Shown: positions 1 to 12,804 of the stretch, piece after piece | Position numbering within the stretch: position 1 is the stretch's first letter | Layout of the letters: every line of letters starts with the position of its first letter | Source of the DNA: Noviherbaspirillum sp. L7-7A | Lineage (GTDB): Bacteria > Pseudomonadota > Gammaproteobacteria > Burkholderiales > Burkholderiaceae_D | Assembly: GCF_019052805.1 (NCBI RefSeq) | Contig: NZ_JAHQRJ010000001.1 | Coordinates: 3,472,001 to 3,536,000 of the forward strand | DNA: 64,000 nucleotides | Direction: 5' to 3' | Notes under the pieces: model-generated | What the model was told of the DNA's origin: nothing | The model's database searches: none | The model's input: only the letters and a program-made list of their open reading frames with translations | Made by a program: the position numbers and the translations under genes

Positions 1-1
1 G

Positions 2-1057
2 GCCGCCGGTCCGGTATTGCGCCCCGTGGCCTTCAACGCCATGCCCGGCTGGGACCGCGACGATGTGCGCGAAGCATGGCCCGCCTTTCTGACATCCTGC
101 GAGGTGATGATCAGGCGAGCCGCCTGGAAGGAGCCCTGCACTGTGGCGCGCACGGTCGACGCCAACAGTGCTGGCGCGATCCGTACGTTCTTCGAGGCAT
201 TCTTCGTGCCGCACCAAGTGTTCAATCCCGACGGCACGGACAACGGCCTGATCACCGGCTACTACGAGCCCCTGCTCAACGGCGCCCGCAAGCGCGGCGG
301 CCCGTACCAGACCCCGCTGCACCGCGCGCCGGATGACCTGCTGACCATCGATCTCGGCAGTGTCTATCCTGAATTGAAGAACATGCGCCTGCGCGGCAAG
401 CTGGTTGGCAACAAGGTCGTTCCCTATCCGGCGCGCGCTGAACTGACGCAATCGACGGCAATGAGCGGCAACGAACTGGTGTGGGTGGACAATCCGATCG
501 ATGCCTTCTTCCTTCAGGTGCAGGGCTCCGGCCGCGTCCAGTTTGCCGATACCAAGGAAGTGGTGCGCATCGCCTATGCGGATCAGAACGGCCACCCTTA
601 TCGCTCGATCGGCCGTTATCTGGTCGACAAGGGTGAATTGACCATGGACCAGGCATCCGCCCAGGGCATCAAGGCCTGGCTGGCAGCCAATCCCAGGCGC
701 CAGCAGGAACTGCTCAATGCGAATCCCGGCTATGTCTTCTTCAAGGAAGAGAAGCTGACCGACCCGCGCAAGGGGCCAAAGGGCGCGCTGGGTGTTCCGC
801 TGACGCCGCAGCGCTCCGTCGCGGTCGATCCGAATTTCATCCCGCTGGGCGCGCCGGTCTTCCTGTCGACCACCCATCCCGGCAGCAATGCCCCTCTGCA
901 GCGCATGATGCTGGCCCAGGATACGGGCGGCGCAATCAAGAATGCGGTCAGGGCCGATTACTTCTGGGGCTTTGGCGCGGAAGCGGGCGAGAAGGCAGGG
1001 AAAATGAAGCAACGCGGCATGCTCTGGGTGCTGTTGCCCAAACCGGGCACGGCGTGA
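2..1057 (+). CDS. mltA: Membrane-bound lytic murein transglycosylase A, 5'-truncated
   Basis: The reading frame is open to the first base of the window, so the signal peptide and true start lie upstream. MltA is an outer-membrane lipoprotein that cleaves the MurNAc-GlcNAc bond of peptidoglycan to give 1,6-anhydro ends. The MltA insert domain is seen from the motif [20 protein letters not shown] through [11 protein letters not shown]. The C-terminal 3D domain follows, with [13 protein letters not shown] and AQDTGGAI carrying the conserved catalytic-type Asp. The C-terminal end ([21 protein letters not shown]) is family-typical. No downstream partner is obvious; a crotonase gene begins 109 bp later. 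Confidence 0.93.
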   Translation, partial: AAGPVLRPVAFNAMPGWDRDDVREAWPAFLTSCEVMIRRAAWKEPCTVARTVDANSAGAIRTFFEAFFVPHQVFNPDGTDNGLITGYYEPLLNGARKRGGPYQTPLHRAPDDLLTIDLGSVYPELKNMRLRGKLVGNKVVPYPARAELTQSTAMSGNELVWVDNPIDAFFLQVQGSGRVQFADTKEVVRIAYADQNGHPYRSIGRYLVDKGELTMDQASAQGIKAWLAANPRRQQELLNANPGYVFFKEEKLTDPRKGPKGALGVPLTPQRSVAVDPNFIPLGAPVFLSTTHPGSNAPLQRMMLAQDTGGAIKNAVRADYFWGFGAEAGEKAGKMKQRGMLWVLLPKPGTA

Positions 1058-1166
1058 ATGCCGGTATCACAGCGGGCGAGGCTGCAAGCGCAGGCCTGCA
1101 TCCTTGAACACTCTGCAAGCAGATACAATGCGCCGGCCATCCGGGCACATTTCAGTGGAGGTCTCC

Positions 1167-1943
1167 ATGCAATATGAAAATATCATTGTGGAAACGCAGG
1201 GCAAGGTCGGACTGGTTCGCCTGAATCGGCCCAAGGCGCTCAATGCGCTCAACGATCAATTGATGGATGAACTGGGGCATGCATTGATGTCGTTCGATGG
1301 CGACGACAATATCGGCTGCATCGTCATCACCGGCAGCGAAAAGGCCTTTGCCGCCGGCGCCGACATTGGCGCCATGGCCAGCTATACCTATATGGATGTA
1401 TTCAAGGGCGACTACATCACCCGGAACTGGGAAACCGTGCGCCGGGTACGCAAGCCCGTCATTGCAGCCGTGGCCGGCTATGCCCTCGGCGGTGGTTGCG
1501 AGCTGGCGATGATGTGCGACTTCATCATCGCTGCCGACACGGCCAAGTTTGGCCAGCCGGAAGTCAAGCTGGGCACCATCCCTGGCGCCGGCGGCACCCA
1601 GCGTCTGCCACGCGCCGTGTCGAAAGCCAAGGCCATGGACATGTGCCTGACTGCCCGCATGATGGACGCCGCCGAAGCCGAACGAGCAGGACTGGTGTCG
1701 CGCGTCGTCGCCGCCGACAAGCTGCTCGACGAAGCGCTGGCCGCCGCCGGCACCATTGCTTCGATGTCCCTCCCGGTTGTCATGATGATCAAGGAATCCA
1801 TCAACCGCGCCTACGAGTCCACTCTTGCCGAAGGCGTGCAGTATGAACGTCGCCTGTTCCACAGCACCTTCGCCACGGAAGACCAGAAGGAAGGCATGAA
1901 AGCTTTCGTCGAAAAGCGCTTGCCGAATTTTCGCAACCTTTGA
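1167..1943 (+). CDS. Enoyl-CoA hydratase/isomerase (crotonase family)
   Basis: This 258-aa protein is the usual length for a single-domain crotonase. It should hydrate 2-enoyl-CoA thioesters in fatty-acid or phenylacetate-type beta-oxidation. The oxyanion-hole segment [11 protein letters not shown] is at residues 60-70 and [15 protein letters not shown] at about 104-118. Both catalytic glutamates of true hydratases are present (Glu112 in GGGCELA and Glu132 in [17 protein letters not shown]). The ATG at 1167 follows GGAGG with a 5-nt gap and was preferred over an in-frame ATG at 1104, which would add an atypical extension. Whether the substrate is a fatty acid or an aromatic-degradation intermediate cannot be told here. 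Confidence 0.93.
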   Translation: MQYENIIVETQGKVGLVRLNRPKALNALNDQLMDELGHALMSFDGDDNIGCIVITGSEKAFAAGADIGAMASYTYMDVFKGDYITRNWETVRRVRKPVIAAVAGYALGGGCELAMMCDFIIAADTAKFGQPEVKLGTIPGAGGTQRLPRAVSKAKAMDMCLTARMMDAAEAERAGLVSRVVAADKLLDEALAAAGTIASMSLPVVMMIKESINRAYESTLAEGVQYERRLFHSTFATEDQKEGMKAFVEKRLPNFRNL

Positions 1944-1953
1944 TATAGTTCGT

Positions 1954-1981
1954 CCCCCGCCGCAGCACAGCGCGGCGGGGG
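1954..1981 (+). terminator. GC-rich stem-loop after the crotonase gene
   Basis: A perfect 10-bp inverted repeat (CCCCCGCCGC / GCGGCGGGGG) with an 8-nt loop starts 10 bp after the crotonase stop. The T run comes only later (near 2008-2014), so termination is plausible but not canonical. Confidence 0.4.
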
Positions 1982-2035
1982 CGGAAAAAGGCAGCATGCT
2001 GGTCCGGTTTTTTTGAAGCAAAGCGAAAAAAACTG

Positions 2036-2064
2036 TTGACGCCAAACAGCAAATGCCACATAAT
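2036..2064 (+). promoter_or_regulatory. rRNA operon promoter
   Basis: TTGACG (2036-2041) and CATAAT (2059-2064) are separated by 17 bp, a near-consensus sigma-70 promoter preceded by an A/T-rich stretch. The predicted start is near 2071, giving a leader of about 270 nt before 16S. Confidence 0.75.
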
Positions 2065-2149
2065 CTCGCCTCTCTGTTGCTGACGAACACAACGCTTCGC
2101 AGCAGCCGGCAAGTCCCACGGGACGGCCGGCAGCAGGCCGAATTGCCCG

Positions 2150-2160
2150 GTTCTTTAACA
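2150..2160 (+). promoter_or_regulatory. boxA antitermination site in the rrn leader
   Basis: GTTCTTTAACA matches the bacterial boxA consensus used by the NusB/NusE antitermination complex. The same 11-mer recurs in the 16S-23S spacer at 4295. Confidence 0.7.
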
Positions 2161-2340
2161 ACCAACAACCGATAAGTGTGGGCACTTGATGAAGTGCGCC
2201 GGCGGCAACGCCGGATGCTCAAAATATCAAGCAAGTGCTCACAACAAAGAAGTAGAACGATTCGCAAGAATCGATCTGTCAGTATTTTGAGTGAGCGACG
2301 GTTCTTCGGAACCTGCCAGCAATGGCACAAAACAGAGATT

Positions 2341-3873
<1,533 letters not shown>

Positions 3874-4002
3874 GAGATAGGCACGTAGTTGGGTGTCCAC
3901 ACTTATCGGTTGTTCGGCAAAACGAGAACAGTCAAAACACAGTCAAGGTCATGAAGTGATCGGTACACAAGGCGCTGCAGCAGGGGCGTCGCATCGTGTG
4001 CG

Positions 4003-4079
4003 GGGTCTGTAGCTCAGCTGGTTAGAGCACCGTGTTGATAACGCGGGGGTCGTTGGTTCGAGCCCAACCAGACCCACCA
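4003..4079 (+). tRNA. trnI: tRNA-Ile (GAT anticodon)
   Basis: The 77-nt tRNA has an encoded CCA end, an acceptor stem GGGTCTG/CAGACCC, the D-loop AGCTCAGCTGGTTAGAGC, anticodon loop TTGATAA (GAT) and the T-arm GGTTCGAGCCC. It lies in the 16S-23S spacer as in most beta-proteobacterial rrn operons. Confidence 0.97.
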
Positions 4080-4124
4080 GTTGGCAGCAGCGCTGAAGTC
4101 ATAGCGAGAAGTTGGCAAGTCCCT

Positions 4125-4200
4125 GGGGGTTTAGCTCAGCTGGGAGAGCACCTGCTTTGCAAGCAGGGGGTCGTCGGTTCGATCCCGTCAACCTCCACCA
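4125..4200 (+). tRNA. trnA: tRNA-Ala (TGC anticodon)
   Basis: The 76-nt tRNA has an encoded CCA, an acceptor stem GGGGGTT/AACCTCC with one G-U pair, the anticodon loop TTTGCAA (TGC) and T-arm GGTTCGATCCC. It is 45 bp downstream of tRNA-Ile. Confidence 0.97.
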
Positions 4201-4294
4201 TTATCCTGATCACACTGTGGCAAGGTACAAACGTAAGTCAGCAACAGCGTTGCGGGACTTAGGTTTGATCATTGCAATCAACAAGGCTGTATTC

Positions 4295-4305
4295 GTTCTT
4301 TAACA
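4295..4305 (+). promoter_or_regulatory. boxA in the 16S-23S spacer
   Basis: GTTCTTTAACA is an exact copy of the leader boxA and lies about 175 bp before 23S. A spacer boxA reloading the antitermination complex for 23S is standard in proteobacterial rrn operons. Confidence 0.7.
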
Positions 4306-4480
4306 AAGTGGAAGAAGTAGTAAAGATCAATGTAATTCGCAATGCGAAGACAGTGAGCAGTCATGTTCATTGTAAGCAGCATTGCCGGGTTGTGATTGTA
4401 TCGAAACAAACATGCATCAAATGAAACACAGCGCTTGCCTGTGACGTCTTTGGAGGTGACTCCAGAGGTCAACGTTATAG

Positions 4481-7364
<2,884 letters not shown>

Positions 7365-7556
7365 TATAACCTTGATGGTGCATAGCGGCGCTGTGTGGTG
7401 CGTGACGTTCCGATACTCACAACCTGCAAGACAAGACATTGATCGTTGCATCACCCCTGCGAAGTGCAGGAGCGATGCGGCTGCTTCTTCCCTTTGGGTT
7501 GGATGTGGCGTGTGCCAGGCGAGGAGCCGGCAGCGCGACAGACAACCGACAAGTCA

Positions 7557-7672
7557 TGCCTGATGACCATAGCGAGTTGGTACCACCCCTTCCCATCCCG
7601 AACAGGACCGTGAAACGACTTTGCGCCGATGATAGTGCTGCAACCAGTGTGAAAGTAGGTCATCGTCAGGCT
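7557..7672 (+). rRNA. rrf: 5S ribosomal RNA
   Basis: About 116 nt, 192 bp after 23S. The terminal helix pairs TGCCTGATGAC with GTCATCGTCAGGC. The internal blocks CCCATCCCGAACAGG, GTGAAACG and CGCCGATGATAGTG match 5S. Ends are accurate to a few bases. Confidence 0.93.
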
Positions 7673-7680
7673 GTTATTAG

Positions 7681-7718
7681 AAAACCCCCGGCGCCAGCAG
7701 GCGTCGGGGGTTTTTGCT
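7681..7718 (+). terminator. rrn operon intrinsic terminator
   Basis: Stem AAACCCCCGGCGCC/GGCGTCGGGGGTTT (one G-T wobble) with an AGCA loop, followed by a T run, 9 bp after 5S. Confidence 0.9.
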
Positions 7719-8531
7719 TTGGGCGACGGAAGCGCTGCGTTTGCTAGGACAACAATCCAGGAGCGCATTTTCAACTAGTTCTTGCTGCGCAATACGAGCC
7801 TTTTCCGCCCATGCATTTTTTAAAATGTCCCACCGTGCCGCAACTTCAACCAGCCGAGATAGGCCGCCAACTAAGTAATGGCAATCCAGTTTATAGCCGG
7901 CCTTAAAACCGTGCCTTGTTTGGTTTTGCTGCACTGGAGTCAGCCCCATTTGTTTGCCTATTGGCGCCTCACTTGTTTGCAGAGGGGCATCGACCGCTTG
8001 CCGGACTTGGTTACGTACACAGAAAGCGTGCTGCTGAACTCCCTTTACTGGCCCATTCCGTGCACCTGGCACTCGTTTGTCACATTCAAAATTGGCTCTT
8101 AAAACAACAAGCAAGAATAAAGAGCAATAGGAACTCGAAAAAGCTTCCAACAGGGTTTGCTTCTCGAAGTGGCTTTTGCATTCTGCTTTTTAAGACAAAC
8201 CCGCTTAGAAGCAGCGTCACTATTCGCTAGGTGCTTGGGGAGTATGATCCCCGAACCTGAATGAGATTTGTATTTGCGATGCAACTCAAAACCTCTCCAT
8301 TCACAGCAATATCTTCAACAATTCAATGTTGTCGTGGGCCTCAATACATCAGTAATAGTCTCCCCTTGCATGATATTGGCTAACTAGCCATCTGATAAAC
8401 CGGGGAAGTTTCCCAGTCTCGCTTAACCGGTTGCACCAAAGAAGGCTTTTTATCGTCTGGCTCTGTAAATTTGATCTTTTAGGGCTAGGAAAATTACCTG
8501 AATATTCATGTAGTTTCTCCCAAGACGCAGC
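7719..8531. other. Gene-poor low-GC stretch after the rrn operon
   Basis: No convincing gene was found here. The base composition is visibly more A+T-rich than the rest of the window. A 157-codon minus-strand frame (8150-7677) has a natural-looking amino-acid composition, but it needs a TTG start, lacks a ribosome binding site and runs through the rrn terminator. At best it is a decayed remnant. Confidence 0.5.
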
Positions 8532-8560
8532 TTGTCAATAGTTTATTTATGGGATAGTCT
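8532..8560 (+). promoter_or_regulatory. Predicted promoter of the H-NS-family gene
   Basis: TTGTCA (8532-8537) and TAGTCT (8555-8560) are 17 bp apart, about 55 bp before the start codon, in A/T-rich sequence. The -10 is only moderate. Confidence 0.4.
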
Positions 8561-8615
8561 TCCACCCACACAAGCACTTCCTTTCCTCTTCGTGATTTTT
8601 AAAGGACTTTATCTA

Positions 8616-8903
8616 ATGGCAACGTTCAAAGAACTGCAAGACCAAATTGCTAAGCTCAAGCAAGACGCTGAAGAAGTTCGTTTGAAGGAGATCGGTGGTG
8701 CAATTGCGGAAATCAAAAATTTGATGAACGAGTACGGTATTACAGTTCAGGATCTTGAAAGTGCTGGACGCCGAAAGGGTAGTAAAGCTGCTGCACTCTC
8801 TAACGTCCAATTCAGGGACGATTCTGGAAATACCTGGTCCGGACGTGGGCGGATGCCTGCTTGGCTGAAGGGTAAAGACAAGGAAAAGTTCAGGGTCGAC
8901 TGA
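8616..8903 (+). CDS. H-NS family nucleoid-associated DNA-binding protein
   Basis: This 95-aa protein has the two-part H-NS layout. Residues 1-50 form a charged helical oligomerisation segment (FKELQDQIAKLKQDAEEVRLKE), and the C-terminus carries the DNA-binding loop TWSGRGRMPAWLKG (residues about 74-87), the hallmark TW(S/T)GxGRxP motif. The ATG at 8616 follows AAAGGA at a 9-nt gap; an upstream in-frame start would add 28 unrelated residues. H-NS proteins bind curved A/T-rich DNA and silence genes. The gene stands alone in a low-GC island beside the rrn operon, so acquisition or a local silencing role is possible. Confidence 0.9.
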   Translation: MATFKELQDQIAKLKQDAEEVRLKEIGGAIAEIKNLMNEYGITVQDLESAGRRKGSKAAALSNVQFRDDSGNTWSGRGRMPAWLKGKDKEKFRVD

Positions 8904-9313
8904 TTGGCAAGCGGCGCCAGATCTACCCAGCGCGGGAGAAAATTGCGCTCCCCCTCTTATACTTGACGAATCTTTTACAACACCTAGGTTTTCTTTATAG
9001 CCGCATGCTTGGCGGTACGCTCGCCAATGTAAAGAACCGTGTGTAAAAAATCTGTTGCTAGAACGCTTTCGCCAGAACCATTAGTTACACTGGCACAGTG
9101 ATTCTGCAATAAATGGTTTGAAAGGTGTTTTGAATACAAAACCTAATTACCAATAGAAATTCTATTCGTACATTTTGAAAACAGGTGTCTTCCTAGCCAC
9201 GCCACAAGCCGCAGCGTTCTTTCAGGCATCAACTCATAGCAGTTACTGTTGGCAGTTAACTCTATGCGGCCAACAAGAGTCATCCATCATTTATAAACCG
9301 CTCTATAGATGCT

Positions 9314-9349
9314 CCAAAAAGAAAGACCCGCAGCCAAAACGGCTGCGGG
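9314..9349 (-). terminator. Orphan terminator hairpin
   Basis: A perfect 9-bp stem CCCGCAGCC/GGCTGCGGG with an AAAAC loop. Read on the minus strand it is followed by a pyrimidine run TCTTTCTTTTT; on the plus strand the tail is only CTTCCCTGTCT. No gene ends here. Confidence 0.6.
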
Positions 9350-9806
9350 CTTCCCTGTCTCATCGCTTCCCACTGGGTATGGATTTTTGTAGGAGAGATA
9401 TTGAACTCAATGAGCGCACATGTCTACATGCAGCGCAGCATGAGTGTTGGTCGATGCGTTATATCTATTTTAGGTTACATTCATTTCGGTTTGATTAGGT
9501 CCTGGCGTTCTTGAGAGGTAGGGGAGTCAAGGTCTGGTTGAGCAACATAAGATACGGAATCGAACCAAGTGATGCCTTAATAATTTCAGTAACAAGGAAC
9601 TGTCTGCCAATAGCTAAAGCTTCTTTCCGAATGCATAGATTGCTTTGAGAAATGATTGCAGGAAATCTCACCTTTCAATGGAGCATGGGAGAGGGTAACG
9701 CCCGGTTTTTTCGGAAAACCGCTCATCTAGTAGTAGACAAAACATGCAGTTTATTGCATCATCCACGCACAAAAATCCATATCCAATGGGGTAGCCGAGA
9801 AGACAG

Positions 9807-9845
9807 AAAACCCGCGATCGCTGAGATCGCGGGTTTTGCTTTTCA
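9807..9845 (+). terminator. Orphan terminator hairpin
   Basis: Stem AAAACCCGCGATC/GATCGCGGGTTTT with a GCTGA loop, followed on the plus strand by GCTTTTC. The reverse direction also has a T-rich tail, so it may be bidirectional. No protein gene precedes it on either strand within 500 bp. Confidence 0.65.
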
Positions 9846-9962
9846 GGGTACCTTTAAACCGAGACAATGCTTGTGCAAATGCACTGTCACACACAGGACC
9901 AACCGATCCCCGTCCATCAACCATGTAAGGCGGGGCGTTTTAAATGAGTGTAAATAACAGGC

Positions 9963-10023
9963 AAAAAAAACCCGCTGCACAGGTCAGCGGGTAAATCCAT
10001 CCTTTGGGAGGGTGGAGGAGACA
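9963..10023 (-). ncRNA. Predicted small RNA with CU-rich 5' end (copy A)
   Basis: Read on the minus strand, a -10 box TATAGT (10035-10030) is preceded by TTGTTT with a 16-bp gap (10057-10052). Three bases after the -10 box comes TCCTGTCTCCTC (10026-10015). The RNA would end at a 7-bp stem CCCGCTG/CAGCGGG followed by eight T residues (9970-9963), a good intrinsic terminator. The length is about 60 nt. It contains no open reading frame. The same motif at the same distance from a -10 box, with a similar terminator, recurs at 42948-42886. The CU-rich segment is complementary to Shine-Dalgarno sequences. Promoter, motif and terminator are seen; that it is transcribed and regulatory is inferred. 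Confidence 0.6.
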
Positions 10024-10333
10024 GGAAGGACTATAAGCAATTTCCCCGATTAAACAAAATTTCCAGTTTCAATACCAGTCATTCTTTCGCTGAATGATTG
10101 CGTTAGCCAAGCGCAGGGGCACTGGGAGGGAATTTTTCTTAAGGCAAAGAAAGTGACGCTTCAGCTTAGTTGCTCACTCGAAGCAGGATGTCTTCACCGC
10201 ACCTTGATCTTGCCCGATATTTTTTGAAACACATACACTTGTCCCGTGAATCGGTATCATCGCGGTTCCTTCCTTTTCTGCTTCCGGATTTCTAACGACG
10301 GGTGGAATTTTTCCAGATTAAAAATTTAAAACC

Positions 10334-10531
10334 ATGGTGAAAAGACAAATGGGGCTGACCATTATTCAATTGATGGTGCTTCTGCTGATCGCTGGCATCA
10401 TCGGATCGCTGCTCTTGAAGGTCATCGTTGAGCATCGGTGCCAGAACGATCAGTCAGCATCTCTCTGCATCAGCCATCCAAGCGCCGCAGTGCTGGAAAT
10501 GCCGCGGTGGTTCAGCAGGCGACCAGCTTGA
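10334..10531 (+). CDS. Short type IV pilin-like protein (possible truncated pseudopilin)
   Basis: This 65-aa frame begins MVKRQMGLTIIQLMVLLLIA, which matches a class III prepilin leader: a short basic leader, Gly, then a hydrophobic helix ending near residue 30 (KVIVEHRC). The usual Glu at mature position 5, needed for N-methylation and assembly, is Gln here (G-LTIIQ). The rest of the protein is only about 30 residues, far shorter than a normal pilin, and has two cysteines. There is no clear ribosome binding site, and the last 20 bp overlap the convergent phosphoesterase gene. It could be a decayed pilin gene or a small membrane protein. Confidence 0.45.
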   Translation: MVKRQMGLTIIQLMVLLLIAGIIGSLLLKVIVEHRCQNDQSASLCISHPSAAVLEMPRWFSRRPA

Positions 10532-11651
10532 TCAGCGTAATTTCGGATGGTGCGCCGAACCGTTTCGGAGGTCCCCAGTAGCCGGTACCGCGACTGGTGT
10601 AGACCCAAAGTTGGCCTAGCCGGTGTAGCCCGGCGACAAAAGGCTGCTGCAGTTTTACAAAAAAGTTCCAAGGCATGAACTGGCCACCATGGGTGTGGCC
10701 GGACAACTGCAAATCGAAGCCGGCTTCAGCCGCCGCTGATGCGCTACGCGGCTGGTGTGCCAGCACTATCCTGACTGCGGCGTGAGACGGCGCACCGGCA
10801 ATGGCAGCATGCGGGTCGCTTCGATGCGCGGGGTCGAAACGACCGGCGCTGTAATCGGTGACTCCGGCCACTACCGCAGTCGCCCCCTGATGGTCCAGCA
10901 CCACATGGCTGTTGAGCAGTACCTTGATGCCCAGGCGGCGCAATTCGGCAATCCAAGCATGGGCGCCCGAATAATATTCGTGGTTGCCAGTGACGAAATA
11001 ACTACCGTGGCGCGAGACCAATCCTTCCAGCGGTGCGACATGAGGCGCCAGTTCCCTTACGCTGCCATCCACGAGGTCACCGGTGATCGCAACCATATCG
11101 GGCTGCTGTCGGTTGACTGCAGCGACTATGCGCCGCAGATAGTCCCGGCGTATTGTTGGTCCGACATGGATGTCGCTGATCTGCACAATCCTGAATCCTT
11201 GCAGGGCAGGCGGCAGGTTCCTGATCGGGATGCTTACGCGGGCCACGGCCGCCGTCCGGCGCGCATTGGAAAAGCCGAGCAGCGTGATCAGGAAGCCAAG
11301 CACTGCAACCGTCAACGCGGACTGGTGTCGCCAGGTGGCCAGGTCCAGCCATCCCGGCCAGATGAAGTCAGCTGCCAGTGTGCCCAGCAGGGCCAGTTCC
11401 CGGATGAACGTCAGGATCAACAGCGTGGACGAGAAGCCCATGCCGGCCCATGCAAGCCAGGTGACTACACGCGTTGTCCGGTGCCCAAAGCCAGCCAGCC
11501 GCGAAGCCAGCCCTATACCCATGGGCATGAGCAGCACCGAGTTCAATAGCGCTAATGCCAGCGCTGACGACAATACCGGCCACTGGCCGAGTTCAGGCAG
11601 CAGACGCAAGGCAATCAAGCCATGCAGAAATAGCGACAGAAAACGCAGCAT
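10512..11651 (-). CDS. Membrane-anchored calcineurin-like metallophosphoesterase
   Basis: This 379-aa protein has about four N-terminal membrane helices (residues 1-130) followed by a calcineurin-like phosphoesterase domain. The metal-binding motifs are complete: SDIHVG (Asp160, His162), GDLVDG (191-196), GNHEYY (222-227) and GHTHGGQ (318-324). This matches the YaeI/YkuE group, which act on membrane-associated phosphate esters; the substrate here is unknown. The start at 11651 (ATG, MLRFLSLFLHGL) places the first helix at the N-terminus. A TTG at 11708 would add 19 residues without benefit. No strong ribosome binding site is visible. Confidence 0.88.
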   Translation of the reverse strand: MLRFLSLFLHGLIALRLLPELGQWPVLSSALALALLNSVLLMPMGIGLASRLAGFGHRTTRVVTWLAWAGMGFSSTLLILTFIRELALLGTLAADFIWPGWLDLATWRHQSALTVAVLGFLITLLGFSNARRTAAVARVSIPIRNLPPALQGFRIVQISDIHVGPTIRRDYLRRIVAAVNRQQPDMVAITGDLVDGSVRELAPHVAPLEGLVSRHGSYFVTGNHEYYSGAHAWIAELRRLGIKVLLNSHVVLDHQGATAVVAGVTDYSAGRFDPAHRSDPHAAIAGAPSHAAVRIVLAHQPRSASAAAEAGFDLQLSGHTHGGQFMPWNFFVKLQQPFVAGLHRLGQLWVYTSRGTGYWGPPKRFGAPSEITLIKLVAC

Positions 11652-11764
11652 CGAGGCGAATCGTTCTCGTTGAAACCCTGCAGATGGGGCGAATGTGCAC
11701 AGTTGCAAGACTAGTGCCGGAACGTATCACGGGCTACTGTGCACGCCAGCAAGCAGCCAGGTGC

Positions 11765-12646
11765 CTAAGCCAGGCTCAGACGCTGACTACCTTGCCAGAC
11801 CGCGCCGGCGGGCAGCGTCACGGGTGCTGCCGCGCAGGCTGCCTCGACGCAGAGCATGTGTTGCCAGTCCTGATCGGGCATGTCCGGCAGAGCGCGCGCC
11901 TTCTCCGGGCCAGGATTCCAGACCACGGTGTCGGAAAAGCCCTGCTGGCTGATCTGCAGTGGCGCATGCCCTTGCTCTATCAATTGCAGGCTGGCAGGCG
12001 GCGCCATGTAGACCCGGTCAACTTCGCTTGAGATGGCCAGTTGCGCTTCCTCCTGCGTCTTGACGACGCAATGGTCGGTCGCATCCTGGTAGGACACATT
12101 TTGCAGGCCGAGCAGGCGGGTGTTGCGGATGTCGTCGACCCGCAGATAGGTATGCAGCGCGGTGCTGAAGGAAAACGGCTGGTCGCCGGTGTTGGCAACG
12201 GACAGGCGCACTTCCAGGCTGTCCGGTTCCTGGATCACGGTCAGGGTCGCAAGAAAGGGATATGGCCATTGCGCCAGGCTGGCCGGGTCGTCGCGCAGGG
12301 TCAGGACCACGGTGTTGGCGCTGCGCTCGGCAAGCTTCCACGGCAGGTTGCGGGCAAAACCATGCTTGACCAGCGGGCCGCGGTCGGAAAACTGCGGCAG
12401 GCAGACGGGTATGCCGCCACGTATCGGATCGGCGCGCTCTCCGGCCTGCCTGAGGCCGCCAGTAGTGGCGGACAGGTAAAGCCGTTCACGTCCGTCAGCC
12501 GGACGCCAGGACAGCACATGCGCGCCCTGGGCCGCGATAAAGGCCTGGCCTGCGTTATTGCCTGCAAGCCTGATGCCCGGGAAGCCATCCAGCAGATCGG
12601 GAAATGCGGCGAGGTCGGGAAATGATGGGGTCGGTTCAAGATGCAA
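11765..12646 (-). CDS. D-hexose-6-phosphate mutarotase-like (aldose 1-epimerase family)
   Basis: The 293-aa protein matches the YeaD-type mutarotase fold and length. RGGIPVCLPQF (76-86), the catalytic-type His95 in LVKHGFARNLPW, the LHTYLRV strand and VVWNPGPEKA near residue 245 are the family landmarks. It would interconvert anomers of glucose-6-phosphate or related sugars in the cytoplasm. The start is a TTG at 12646, chosen because CAGGAG lies 7-8 nt upstream and no ATG or GTG is placed as well. It is transcribed towards the phosphoesterase gene, 114 bp away, and may share its transcript. Confidence 0.88.
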   Translation of the reverse strand: MHLEPTPSFPDLAAFPDLLDGFPGIRLAGNNAGQAFIAAQGAHVLSWRPADGRERLYLSATTGGLRQAGERADPIRGGIPVCLPQFSDRGPLVKHGFARNLPWKLAERSANTVVLTLRDDPASLAQWPYPFLATLTVIQEPDSLEVRLSVANTGDQPFSFSTALHTYLRVDDIRNTRLLGLQNVSYQDATDHCVVKTQEEAQLAISSEVDRVYMAPPASLQLIEQGHAPLQISQQGFSDTVVWNPGPEKARALPDMPDQDWQHMLCVEAACAAAPVTLPAGAVWQGSQRLSLA

Positions 12647-12804
12647 TCTCTTCTCCTGAATATGGGCGCGAAGGCGCGCGGTGGTCAGCTATCGATGCCG
12701 GGCGCACAGGATAGCAGCCGGCGGGCCGCACTGGTTCTGCGTCGGGGCAAGCAGCCTGCACGCGGCGCCTGTCGCTTGCAGCGTTGGATGCGATACTCCC
12801 GGCC

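Larger units (their letters stand above)
8904..10333. other. 1.4-kb region without protein genes, with several orphan terminators
   Basis: No open frame here has a ribosome binding site and plausible composition. The frames at 9175-9498 and 9652-9957 each run through a strong terminator hairpin. The stretch contains three stem-loops with flanking T or A runs (9327-9349, 9807-9845, 9963-9991), which is more than the single flanking gene explains and suggests untranslated transcripts. Confidence 0.6.

Noticed and set aside
7677-8150. 157-codon minus-strand frame after the rrn operon
   Set aside because: It has a TTG start without a ribosome binding site, ends by reading through the rrn terminator, and matches no family I know, although its composition is fairly natural.
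9175-9498. 107-codon plus-strand frame
   Set aside because: It runs through a perfect 9-bp terminator stem, has no ribosome binding site and has an unlikely composition.
9652-9957. 101-codon plus-strand frame
   Set aside because: It spans the strong hairpin at 9807-9836 and has no ribosome binding site.
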